Shown: positions 1 to 6,407, counted from the stretch's first letter. The stretch: DNA of 8,129 nt from Paracoccaceae bacterium (GCA_007121115.1 SKMI01000197.1:1-8129); one strand, 5' to 3'. Notes: generated by a model from the letters alone, not told the origin. Numbers and translations are program-made.

Positions 1-51
1 CTCGGCCATGAACCCGCCCTCGGGCTGCCCATTCCAGACACGCTGCCGCTG
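1..51 (+). pseudogene. Convergent 3' fragment of a second ABC ATPase gene
   Basis: Read on the plus strand from base 2, this encodes SAMNPPSGCPFQTRCR, identical to residues 629-644 of the minus-strand ATPase at 76-2190. At the DNA level it is an inverted copy of 257-307, matching at 48 of 51 positions. The three differences (bases 31, 40, 43) are third-position and synonymous: CCA for CCG, ACA for ACC, CGC for CGG. Homology stops abruptly at 51/52, after which the frame only reads the antisense of the neighbouring gene. A complete ATPase would continue for about 60 more residues, including the last two cysteines of this domain, so the copy is truncated. The rest of it, if present, lies left of the window. 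It could instead be an assembly junction between related strains. The identity is clear; the origin is not. Confidence 0.55.
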
Positions 52-64
52 CTGTTGCAGCGGC
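45..64 (-). terminator. Hairpin after the ATPase gene, possible operon end
   Basis: There are perfect 8-bp arms, GCCGCTGC (45-52) and GCAGCGGC (57-64), with a 4-base loop, starting 11 bases past the ATPase stop codon. No T-run follows on either strand, so it is not a textbook intrinsic terminator; it may be a 3' stabilising structure or act with Rho. Its left arm ends at the last-but-one base of the inverted ATPase fragment, so the hairpin straddles that junction. Confidence 0.35.
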
Positions 65-75
65 GGGCGACGGCC

Positions 76-2190
76 TCAGCTGGGTGCGTCGGCGGGTTCC
101 GGGGTGGGGTCCGGCGAGTCGGCGGGCATGGTGAAGACCGGCTCCATCCGCGCAAGGATATCCTCGGCCAGGTGGCACTTGATCTGGTGGCCGTCGGCGA
201 TCTGGCGCATGGGCGGCACCTCGCGTTCGCACAGATCGCCGGGGACTTCCGATTTCCAGCGGCACCGGGTCTGGAACGGGCAGCCCGAGGGCGGGTTCAT
301 GGCCGAGGGAATGTCGCCTTCGAGCACGATGCGCTTCTTCTCGACGCTGGTGTCGGCGACCGGCACGGCCGAAAGGAGCGCCTCGGTATAGGGGTGGTAG
401 GGGGGCGCGAAGACCTGATCGGTGGTGCCAAGCTCCACCACATGGCCCAGATACATCACCATCACCCGATCCGACAGATAGCGCACGATCGACAGGTCAT
501 GGCTGATGAACAGGAGCGTGGTGCCGTTCTGGCGCTGGATGTCCATCAGAAGCTGCGTCACCGCCGCCTGCACCGACACATCGAGCGCCGAGACCGGCTC
601 ATCCGCCACCACGATCCGCGCATCCCCGGCGAAGGCCCGCGCGATGCCCACACGCTGTTTCTGCCCGCCCGAAAGCTGGCGTGGCATCCGCTCGGCGAAC
701 TCGCGCGGCAATTTAACAAGGTCCAGAAGTTCCAGCATCTTCTGCCGACGCTCGGCGGGGCTCTTGCCGACCTTGAAGATTTCCAGCGCGCGGATGATCT
801 GCGCGCCCACGGTCATCGACGGGTTGAGCGTGTCGAACGGGTTCTGGAACACCATCTGCAGCCAGGACACCGCATCGGTGTTGCGGTGCTGGATGGGTGT
901 CTTTTCCAGACTCTCGTCGAACAGCATGAGCTTGCCGCCGGTGGCGGTTTCCAGCCCCATCAGCACCTTGGCGAAGGTGGACTTGCCGCAGCCGGATTCG
1001 CCGACGATAGCCAGCGTCTCGCCCGCGCGGGCGTCGAAGCTGAGGGTTTCATTGGCCTTGACCACCTTCTTGTCGCCGCCCGAGAAGAGGGACGAGGCCG
1101 CGACCTCGTAATACTTGCGCAGATCGTCCATGCGCAGGACCACGTCGCCGATTTCGGTGGGGGCGACCTCTTCGTCGGAACTCCAGGCGGCATCCCAGTC
1201 GATTTCGTCGATGCGCAGGCAGCGGCTTTCGTGGCGGTCGTCGCCCGCGATTTCGGTCATCGGGATCTCGCGCGCATCGCACAGGCCCTTCTGGAAGTAG
1301 TCGCAGCGTGGGCCGAAGTTGCAGCCCGGCGGGCGTTCGTGCGGGAGCGGGAAGTTGCCGGGAATGGCGCGCAGGGGGCGCGAGGTCTTGTCGGCCGAGG
1401 GCAGCGGGATCGCGCGGAAGAGCGCCTGCGTGTAGGGGTGGCGCATCTTGTTGAAGACGTCGTTGATGTTGCCGGTCTCGACCGCTTCACCGGAATACAT
1501 GACGCAAAGCCGGTTGCAGGTATCCATGATCAGCCCAAGGTTATGGCTGATGAACAGCATCGAGGTGCCGTATTTCACCCCCAGTTCCTTGACCAGATCG
1601 ACGATCCCGGCCTCGACCGTCACGTCGAGCGCGGTGGTCGGCTCATCGAGGATCAGCAGCGCCGGATTGGCCATCAGCGCCATGGCGATGACGATGCGCT
1701 GCTGCTGGCCGCCCGAAAGCTGGTGCGGGTAGGCATCGAGGATGCGGTCCGGGTCCGGCAGGCGCACATCTGCCACAAGCTGGCGGGCGCGGGCGCGCGC
1801 GTCATCGTCGGACATCTGCTGATGGATCTTCGGCACCTCCATCAACTGCCGCCCGATCTTCATCGCCGGGTTCAGGGACGCCATGGGTTCCTGATAGATC
1901 ATGGCGATCTGCGAGCCGCGAATCTTCGCCAGTTCCGCCGGTGACATGGCGTTCAGGTCGCGGCCCTTGAACTTGATGGAGCCGCCGACGATGCGCCCGT
2001 TGACGCCCAGGTCCTGCATCACGCCGAGCGCCACGGTGGACTTGCCGCAGCCGGATTCGCCCACAAGCCCCATCGCCTCGCCCGGCATGACGGTGCAGGA
2101 GAAATCCATCACCGCCGGGATTTCGCCCCGGCGGGTGAAGAAGGAGATCGAGAGGTTCTCGATTTCGAGGATGGGTTCGGCGTCAGTCAT
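76..2190 (-). CDS. Fused double ATPase of a peptide/opine-type ABC importer (DppD-DppF fusion)
   Basis: A 704-residue cytoplasmic protein that would power import through the two permeases encoded just upstream. It contains two complete nucleotide-binding domains. The first has Walker A GESGCGKS (44-51), Q-loop Gln100, signature LSGGQ (158-162), Walker B LLILDEP (178-184) and H-loop His216. The second has Walker A (397-404), Gln449, LSGGQ (506-510), Walker B IVVADEP (526-532) and His564. Each is followed by the oligopeptide-transporter C-terminal domain with four cysteines: 290, 296, 304, 324 and 637, 643, 654, 672. In most systems of this family the two ATPases are separate proteins of about 330 residues. 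All motifs look intact, so both sites should hydrolyse ATP. The tail (682-704) is acidic and proline-rich. The ATG at 2190 has AGGAG (2197-2201) six bases upstream. An 81-bp gap with hairpins separates it from the permease gene. The identification is firm; the substrate is unknown. Confidence 0.95.
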   Translation of the reverse strand: MTDAEPILEIENLSISFFTRRGEIPAVMDFSCTVMPGEAMGLVGESGCGKSTVALGVMQDLGVNGRIVGGSIKFKGRDLNAMSPAELAKIRGSQIAMIYQEPMASLNPAMKIGRQLMEVPKIHQQMSDDDARARARQLVADVRLPDPDRILDAYPHQLSGGQQQRIVIAMALMANPALLILDEPTTALDVTVEAGIVDLVKELGVKYGTSMLFISHNLGLIMDTCNRLCVMYSGEAVETGNINDVFNKMRHPYTQALFRAIPLPSADKTSRPLRAIPGNFPLPHERPPGCNFGPRCDYFQKGLCDAREIPMTEIAGDDRHESRCLRIDEIDWDAAWSSDEEVAPTEIGDVVLRMDDLRKYYEVAASSLFSGGDKKVVKANETLSFDARAGETLAIVGESGCGKSTFAKVLMGLETATGGKLMLFDESLEKTPIQHRNTDAVSWLQMVFQNPFDTLNPSMTVGAQIIRALEIFKVGKSPAERRQKMLELLDLVKLPREFAERMPRQLSGGQKQRVGIARAFAGDARIVVADEPVSALDVSVQAAVTQLLMDIQRQNGTTLLFISHDLSIVRYLSDRVMVMYLGHVVELGTTDQVFAPPYHPYTEALLSAVPVADTSVEKKRIVLEGDIPSAMNPPSGCPFQTRCRWKSEVPGDLCEREVPPMRQIADGHQIKCHLAEDILARMEPVFTMPADSPDPTPEPADAPS
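257..307 (-). repeat. Inverted-repeat partner of bases 1-51 inside the ATPase gene
   Basis: This segment of the ATPase gene encodes the NPPSGCPF...RC cysteine motif of the second C-terminal domain. It reappears in inverse orientation at 1-51 with 48 of 51 bases matching. The arms are separated by about 205 bases. Confidence 0.8.
976..1002 (-). repeat. 27-bp exact direct repeat, Walker A of ATPase half 2
   Basis: This 27-base stretch encodes GESGCGKST of the second ATPase domain and is identical, base for base, to 2035-2061 in the first domain. All nine codons are the same, including the freely variable third positions. Exact repeats of this length in one gene could recombine and delete the intervening 1,059 bp in frame. 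Confidence 0.85.
2035..2061 (-). repeat. 27-bp exact direct repeat, Walker A of ATPase half 1
   Basis: Partner of the repeat at 976-1002. It encodes GESGCGKST at the first nucleotide-binding site with identical codon choice. Confidence 0.85.
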
Positions 2191-2194
2191 GCGG

Positions 2195-2220
2195 CGCTCC
2201 TGTGCGGGAGGGCAGGAGCG
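2195..2220 (-). promoter_or_regulatory. Hairpin sequestering the ATPase Shine-Dalgarno
   Basis: There are perfect 8-bp arms, CGCTCCTG (2195-2202) and CAGGAGCG (2213-2220), with a 10-base loop. The ATPase ribosome-binding site AGGAG (minus strand, 2197-2201) lies wholly inside the stem, four bases before the ATG. When folded it should lower initiation unless melted by ribosomes or helicases. Three bases (2218-2220) are shared with the neighbouring hairpin at 2218-2238, so the two cannot both form fully. The pairing is seen in the sequence; the regulatory effect is inferred. Confidence 0.45.
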
Positions 2221-2238
2221 GGGGTTTCACACCCCCGC
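2218..2238 (-). other. Intercistronic GC hairpin between DppC-type permease and ATPase
   Basis: There are perfect 8-bp arms, GCGGGGGT and ACCCCCGC, with a 5-base loop, in the 81-bp gap between permease and ATPase. No U-run follows in the transcript, so it is more likely an mRNA stability or processing element than an intrinsic terminator. The 8-base unit at 2231-2238 is followed by a near copy, ACCCCCGT (2239-2246), which offers an alternative pairing partner. Confidence 0.5.
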
Positions 2239-2246
2239 ACCCCCGT

Positions 2247-2269
2247 GGAGTATTTCGGGCAAGATGAAG
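2247..2269. repeat. Candidate Rhodobacterales-type extragenic repeat
   Basis: This tract contains GGAGTATTT followed by AAGATGAAG two bases past the permease stop. I recall similar tracts, often beside a GC hairpin as here, in many intergenic regions of Rhodobacterales genomes. That memory cannot be verified here, and only one copy is present in this window. Its function is unknown to me. Confidence 0.3.
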
Positions 2270-2271
2270 CA

Positions 2272-3435
2272 TCAGTCCTTCAGGCTTTCTTCACGCAGCC
2301 CGTCGGCCAGCAGGTTGAGGCCGAGGACGAGGGACATCAGGGCCAGCGCGGGGGCGAGCGCCGCGTGCGGGTAGATCGTCAGCAGCCGGCGGCCCTGGTT
2401 GATGGTGGACCCCCAGTCCGGGCTTTCGGGCGCGACGCCCAGGCCGAAGAAGCCGAGTGTGCCCAGCAGGATGGTGGTGTAGCCGATGCGCAGGCAGAAA
2501 TCGACGATCAGGGGGCCGCGCGCATTGGGCAGGATCTCCCAGAGCATGATGTACCACGGCCCCTCGCCCCTTGTCTGGGCCGCGGCGACGTAGTCGCGGG
2601 TCTTGATGTCGAGCGTGATGCCGCGCACGATCCGGAACACGGTGGGCGAATTCACGAAGACCACGGCGACGAACACGTTCAGAAGGTTCGGCGACATGCC
2701 CCAGACGCCCAGCGGGTCAGCGTTGAACGCCAGCCCCGAATAGGCCCAGAGCCCCACCAGCAGGACGCCGCCCACATAGAGGTTGCGCTTGGCGGGCTGG
2801 GTGAAGAAGCGCGCGTTCAGAAGCACCGTGAAGAAGATCACCGGCACGATGAACAGCACCCCGGCCATGACGCGCGGGATGGCGGTTTCCTGAATCTCGG
2901 GCGCGACCAGCAGGAAGAACAGCAAGATGACCGGGAAGGCCAGCACGAGGTTGGCGACAAAGGTCAGCCCGGTGTCGAACCGACCCCCGATATAGCCCGC
3001 GGGCAGCCCCAGCGTGATGCCGATCATGAAGGAGATCATGGCCGCGAAGGGGGCGATGCGCAGCACCTCGCGCGCACCCATGACCATGCGCGAGAACACG
3101 TCCCGCGCCAACGCGTCGCCGCCCAGCAGGAAGTATTCGTATCGCCCGTCCGGGTCGCGGAGTGGCGAGCCGGGCGTGGCATTGCGCATGCCGCTGATCT
3201 GCGCCAGCGGGTCATGGGTAATGATCCAGTCGGCAAAGACCGCCGCGAAGACCCAGAACATCACCAGCGCGAAGCCGACCATCCCGACATTCGAATCGAA
3301 CAGCTTGCCGTAAAGGCCGAGGCGGCGCTTGAAGGTGATCGATATGGCGAAGACTGCCACCAGCGCCACCCAGACCGGGAGAAGCTGCACGGCGATGCGG
3401 CCGAGGATGTCGAGCCAGCCCAAAGTGTCCATCAC
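2272..3435 (-). CDS. ABC transporter permease, DppC/OppC type, enlarged
   Basis: An inner-membrane subunit forming half of the import channel. Family marks include the LGGDALARDVFSRMVMGAR stretch at 104-122 (canonical form GTDxxGRD), the cytoplasmic EAA coupling loop DYVAAAQTRG...ILPNARGPLI (281-310), and the closing GFFGLGVAPESPDWGS stretch (328-343). At 387 residues it is well above the usual 300 or so. Two additions explain this: an extra hydrophobic segment near the N-terminus (about 14-33), and an insert of about 70 residues (about 178-248) with two further hydrophobic segments before the helix that leads into the EAA loop. The start is GTG at 3435 or ATG at 3432. The purine-rich AAGGGGGG just upstream can serve both, and the product differs by one residue. 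It begins 10 bp after the DppB-type gene, so the two permeases are probably translated together. The family call is firm. Confidence 0.92.
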   Translation of the reverse strand: MMDTLGWLDILGRIAVQLLPVWVALVAVFAISITFKRRLGLYGKLFDSNVGMVGFALVMFWVFAAVFADWIITHDPLAQISGMRNATPGSPLRDPDGRYEYFLLGGDALARDVFSRMVMGAREVLRIAPFAAMISFMIGITLGLPAGYIGGRFDTGLTFVANLVLAFPVILLFFLLVAPEIQETAIPRVMAGVLFIVPVIFFTVLLNARFFTQPAKRNLYVGGVLLVGLWAYSGLAFNADPLGVWGMSPNLLNVFVAVVFVNSPTVFRIVRGITLDIKTRDYVAAAQTRGEGPWYIMLWEILPNARGPLIVDFCLRIGYTTILLGTLGFFGLGVAPESPDWGSTINQGRRLLTIYPHAALAPALALMSLVLGLNLLADGLREESLKD

Positions 3436-3445
3436 GCGCCCCCCT

Positions 3446-4537
3446 TCATGTCACGCGGATGCGCGGGTTGAGATAGACATAGCCGATGTCCGAGATCAGC
3501 TGCGTCAGCAGCACCACGATCACCGCCACCACCGAGGCCGCCAGCAGAAGCTCGATATCGTTGTTCACCGCGGCCTCGAACAGCGTCCAGCCGAAGCCCG
3601 GGTAGCTGAACAGCACCTCGACGATCACCACCCCGGTCAGGAGCCACGGGATCTGCAGCATGATCACCGTGAAGGGGGCAATCAGCGCGTTGCGGAGCGC
3701 GTGGCGCAGGACGATGTTGGCAAAGCTCACGCCCTTGAGCCGCGCGGTGCGGATGTATTGCTGGGTCATCACCTCGGTCATCGAGGCCCGGGTGATCCGG
3801 GCGATATAGCCCATCCCGTAAAGCGCGATGGTCAGCACCGGCAGGGTGAAGTTCCAGAAGGTGATCTTTTCCAGCGCCGAACGGGCGTTGCCCTGAAACA
3901 GCACCGGCCCGTCGATCCAGCCCCACTGCGCCAGCAGCGGCGACAGCCCGGCGGTGGAAGACGCCAGCAGCGCGATGAACACCACGCCCGAGACATACTC
4001 CGGCGTCGCGGTCGAGGCGATGGCGAAGGTCGACAGCGACCGGTCGGTGCGCGATCCCTCGCGCATCCCCGCCGCCACGCCGACCACCAGCGCCATGGGC
4101 ACCATCACGATCAGCGCCCACATCATCAGCAGTCCCGTGGCCCCCAGTCGGGTTGGGATCACTTCGGCAACCGTCGCCCGGAACCGGGTCGACTCACCCC
4201 AATAGCCCTGGAAGAGCCCACAGCGCGTGGGCGCGCTGCCCGGTTCGCGCAGGTCATAGGCGCGATAGCAGCGCCCGTCCATGACCTCGTCCGACACCTC
4301 GCGCGTCCAGCCCGGCATCACGCCCAACCATTCCCCATAGCGCACCAGCATCGGCTGGCCGTAACCGTTGCGGTCCAGCCAGGTGACCACCTCGGCGTCC
4401 GAGATGCGGGTCCCGGCCTGGGTCTTGGCCAGTGTTTCCAGCTTGGCGGGCAGGTTGGTCAGATAGAAGACGACGAAGGTCAGGCAGAGCGCCGTGACGA
4501 TCATGACGCCAGTGCGTCGAATGAGGAAAAGCAGCAT
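3446..4537 (-). CDS. ABC transporter permease, DppB/OppB type
   Basis: The partner inner-membrane channel subunit, 363 residues. It opens with the typical RRTGVMIVTALCLTFVVFYL helix (7-26). A periplasmic loop of about 100 residues (27-130) follows, ending in a motif-like YWGESTRFRATVAEVIPTRL (112-131). The transporter core has the EAA coupling loop YIRTARLKGVSFANIVLRHA (261-280) and the conserved VVIVEVLFSYPGFGWTLFEA (303-322). The loop is longer than usual and carries two cysteines, Cys90 and Cys106, that could form a disulfide in the periplasm. The ATG at 4537 has a modest AGGG six bases upstream. It is separated from the binding protein gene by 88 bp with two strong hairpins, and lies 10 bp before the second permease. 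The family call is firm; the disulfide is inference. Confidence 0.94.
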   Translation of the reverse strand: MLLFLIRRTGVMIVTALCLTFVVFYLTNLPAKLETLAKTQAGTRISDAEVVTWLDRNGYGQPMLVRYGEWLGVMPGWTREVSDEVMDGRCYRAYDLREPGSAPTRCGLFQGYWGESTRFRATVAEVIPTRLGATGLLMMWALIVMVPMALVVGVAAGMREGSRTDRSLSTFAIASTATPEYVSGVVFIALLASSTAGLSPLLAQWGWIDGPVLFQGNARSALEKITFWNFTLPVLTIALYGMGYIARITRASMTEVMTQQYIRTARLKGVSFANIVLRHALRNALIAPFTVIMLQIPWLLTGVVIVEVLFSYPGFGWTLFEAAVNNDIELLLAASVVAVIVVLLTQLISDIGYVYLNPRIRVT

Positions 4538-4556
4538 GGCGGGCCCTGTCGGCTAT

Positions 4557-4579
4557 GGCACGCGGCAGCACCGCGTGCC
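4557..4579 (-). other. Intercistronic hairpin 2 between binding protein and permease
   Basis: There are perfect 9-bp arms, GGCACGCGG and CCGCGTGCC, with a 5-base loop, 19 bases upstream of the permease start codon and leaving its weak ribosome-binding site unpaired. No U-run follows. It is probably an mRNA-stability or attenuation structure. Confidence 0.55.
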
Positions 4580-4591
4580 GTGGCTGTGGTC

Positions 4592-4618
4592 GGCGGCAGG
4601 GGCCGGACCCCTGCCGCC
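4592..4618 (-). other. Intercistronic hairpin 1 after the binding protein gene
   Basis: There are perfect 11-bp arms, GGCGGCAGGGG and CCCCTGCCGCC, with a 5-base loop, starting seven bases after the binding-protein stop codon. It is the strongest fold seen in the window. It lacks a T-tract, so full intrinsic termination is unlikely. Hairpins in this place are known in binding-protein operons such as E. coli malE-malF, where they raise binding-protein yield over the membrane subunits; a similar role is inferred here. Confidence 0.6.
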
Positions 4619-4625
4619 TGCTCCG

Positions 4626-6260
4626 TCAGGACATCCAGTAGTTCTGGAAATGGACCTCGAAAGTGGGGTGCATTTCGGCGTTGTGCACGTTCGGGCGCGC
4701 GTGGCGATAGAGCGAGCGCCAGTAGGGCAGGATCACCAACCCTTCCTCCTGCATGATCAGTTGCAGGCGCTCCATCACGACCCGGCGTTCATCGGCATCG
4801 GCGATGCCGTTGGCCTCGGCCAGCAGTTCGTCGAACTCGGCGTTCGAGAACGCCGATTCGTTCCACGCCTCGCCGCTGCGATAGGCGAGGTTGAGCACCT
4901 GTACGCCCAGCGGACGCATGGCCCAGCTTGTGGCCGAGAACGGATAGGTCAGCCAGTCGTTCCAGAAGGTCGCGCCCGGCAGGATGGTACGCCGGATGCT
5001 GATCCCCGCCGCGCGGATCTGTGCGGCGATATTGTCGCATGTGTCCGCGTGGAAGGTCTCGTCCGAGGATATCAGCTCGAACTCGGTGTCGCCGTGGCCT
5101 TCGGCCTCGAGCATCGCGACCGCAGCCTCGCGGTCCATCTCGATCGGTGGGAGTTCGGCGTATTCGGGATGGATCGGGCAGACATGGTGGTTTTCGCCCG
5201 CGATCCCGCGGTCGTTGTAGCCCAGTTCCAGCACCTCGGCGTTGTTTACCGCCATCTGCAGGGCGCGGCGGACGTTGCGGTTGTCATAGGGTTCGCTGTC
5301 CTGGTTGAACCGCACTGCCAGCGTGGCCGAGGTCACGGCTTCGGTCTCGACCATGCCGATGGCGGTGAAGATGTCGATGAAATCGCCCGTGGTCTCATAG
5401 AGCATGTCGATCTCGCCACCTTCGGCCGAGGCGACCCAGGCCGCCGGGTCGGTGCCAAGGTCGATGAACTCCACCCGGTCGATCCAGGCGCCGTTGCCCT
5501 CGTTCCACCAGGTGTGATCGGGGTTGCGCTCGACCACCGCGCGGATGCCGGTTTCGTAGCTGACCGGGCGATAGGGGCCGGTGCCGATGGGATCGCGAAT
5601 CGGATCGCCGCTGAACTCCGGATGCACGACCGCCGCCGGATAGTCGGCCAGGTTGGCGATGATGGTGACATCCGGGCTGGACAGGTGCAGGCGCACGGTG
5701 TGGTCGTCGACCACCTCGACCGCGTCGTCGCGCAACTGCCCATCCTCCATCAGTGCGCCCAGGCGGCTGGCCATGGAGTTCCCTTCGACCGAGGCATCGC
5801 ACCAGCGCTCGAAGTTGTGTCGGATGTGTTCGGCAGTCAGCGCATCGCCGTTGTTCCAGGTCACGCCCTGACGCACCATCAGCGTGTATTCGGTGGCGTC
5901 CTCGTTGGCTTCCCAGTCTTCCAGCAGCACGGGGGTGATGGTGCCGTCACGGTTGTACTGCACCAGGTATTCCAGCCAGCCGCGGCAGGCATTGGCCAGT
6001 TCCGACCAGTCCCAGGTGCGCGGGTCGCGCTGGGCGCGCACGTCCATCTGGATGCGCAGCGTGCCGCCCATCTGCGGCGTGTCGGCGCGGGCGGCGGGCG
6101 CGGTCAGCCCCAGCAACCCATAGGCGGCGGGGGCGGCGACGCCCAGCGCCGTCGCACGGGTCAGGAATTCGCGGCGGCTCAGCTTGCCTTCCTCGCATTC
6201 GCGGGCATACAGCCGGGCGGCGCTGTGCAGTTCGGTGGCCTTGCGCTTCTTGTCGCTCAT
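4626..6260 (-). CDS. Family 5 extracellular solute-binding protein, Tat-exported
   Basis: A periplasmic receptor of 544 residues that would deliver substrate to the permeases encoded next. The N-terminus has a long charged region (1-27), the twin-arginine motif SRREFL (28-33), a hydrophobic stretch (about 37-56) and a cleavage site after ARA (57-59), so export by the Tat system is likely. The mature part shows the family 5 pattern: GGTLRIQMD (65-73), YTLMVRQGVTWNNGDALTAEH (125-145), the conserved DPIGTGPYRPVSYE (223-236), RRALQMAVNN (331-340) and a C-terminal EEGLVILPYW stretch (505-514). The length is normal. Family 5 proteins bind peptides, but also opines, nickel, glycosides and other solutes, so peptide transport should not be assumed. 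The start is supported by AGGGAG nine to ten bases upstream and by the complete signal peptide. Confidence 0.94.
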   Translation of the reverse strand: MSDKKRKATELHSAARLYARECEEGKLSRREFLTRATALGVAAPAAYGLLGLTAPAARADTPQMGGTLRIQMDVRAQRDPRTWDWSELANACRGWLEYLVQYNRDGTITPVLLEDWEANEDATEYTLMVRQGVTWNNGDALTAEHIRHNFERWCDASVEGNSMASRLGALMEDGQLRDDAVEVVDDHTVRLHLSSPDVTIIANLADYPAAVVHPEFSGDPIRDPIGTGPYRPVSYETGIRAVVERNPDHTWWNEGNGAWIDRVEFIDLGTDPAAWVASAEGGEIDMLYETTGDFIDIFTAIGMVETEAVTSATLAVRFNQDSEPYDNRNVRRALQMAVNNAEVLELGYNDRGIAGENHHVCPIHPEYAELPPIEMDREAAVAMLEAEGHGDTEFELISSDETFHADTCDNIAAQIRAAGISIRRTILPGATFWNDWLTYPFSATSWAMRPLGVQVLNLAYRSGEAWNESAFSNAEFDELLAEANGIADADERRVVMERLQLIMQEEGLVILPYWRSLYRHARPNVHNAEMHPTFEVHFQNYWMS

Positions 6261-6269
6261 TGGTGGGGT

Positions 6270-6275
6270 CTCCCT
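6270..6275 (-). promoter_or_regulatory. Ribosome-binding site of the binding protein gene
   Basis: AGGGAG on the minus strand, nine bases before the ATG at 6260. It is the best-placed Shine-Dalgarno here and fixes the start that gives the full Tat signal peptide. Confidence 0.7.
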
Positions 6276-6282
6276 GATGTGC

Positions 6283-6301
6283 GCTGGCTCTCGGGGCCAG
6301 C
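6283..6301 (-). other. Leader hairpin upstream of the binding protein
   Basis: Arms GCTGGC (6283-6288) and GCCAGC (6296-6301) enclose a 7-base loop and end seven bases before the Shine-Dalgarno, which stays free. It may protect the 5' end of the transporter transcript. A weaker 5-bp inverted repeat (CCACG/CGTGG, 6328-6340) lies further upstream. Confidence 0.35.
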
Positions 6302-6361
6302 CTTCGGTTCAATCTTTGGCGCATTCGCCACGGATCGTGGATCGGATGCGTCACTGCTTGC

Positions 6362-6407
6362 ATCAAAAACGACATGCTGTCGTACTTGCAAGGTTTATCT
6401 CGGTCAA
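6362..6407 (-). promoter_or_regulatory. Candidate promoter(s) for the transporter genes
   Basis: The 155-bp gap between dehydratase and binding-protein genes is the only place for an internal promoter. Two sigma-70-like readings fit the minus strand. One is TTGACC (6402-6407) with 17 bp to TACGAC (6379-6384): five of six in the -35 box, three of six in the -10 box. The other is TTGCAA (6386-6391) with 18 bp to TTTGAT (6362-6367): four of six in each. The area is richer in A and T than its surroundings. Neither match is strong. Confidence 0.35.
6369..6383. promoter_or_regulatory. 15-bp palindrome, candidate operator
   Basis: ACGACA-TGC-TGTCGT is a perfect 6+3+6 inverted repeat. It overlaps the -10 box of one promoter reading and lies entirely between the -35 and -10 boxes of the other, where repressors commonly bind. 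On the minus strand it runs straight into five T residues, so a weak terminator or attenuator for the upstream enzyme genes is the alternative. No regulator gene is present in the window. Confidence 0.4.

Noticed and set aside
45..307. An insertion sequence or transposon end created by the inverted repeat at 1-51 and 257-307
   Set aside because: The repeat is coding for an ATPase motif, there is no transposase, and no target-site duplication can be seen. The 205-bp interior is the normal end of the ATPase gene.
8..391. A 127-codon plus-strand frame starting with the ATPase-like MNPPSGCPF motif as a real gene
   Set aside because: Only the first 14 residues (to base 49) are ATPase-like. The rest reads the opposite strand of the ATPase gene, so I treat it as a truncated fragment followed by shadow.
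55..1944. A 629-codon open frame on the plus strand opposite the ATPase
   Set aside because: Its translation is rich in His, Arg and Gly with no recognisable motif, it is the exact antisense of intact Walker and LSGGQ motifs, and no ribosome-binding site is evident. It is a product of high-GC third positions.
4557..4618. Intrinsic terminators between binding protein and permease
   Set aside because: Both hairpins lack a T-run in the direction of transcription, and the permease genes need the same transcript unless a promoter is hidden in the short gap.
2245..4756. Plus-strand open frames of 408 and 475 codons opposite the two permeases
   Set aside because: They are antisense to convincing permeases; the translations are low-complexity and strongly His/Gln/Arg/Asp-rich, as expected from reversed hydrophobic codons.
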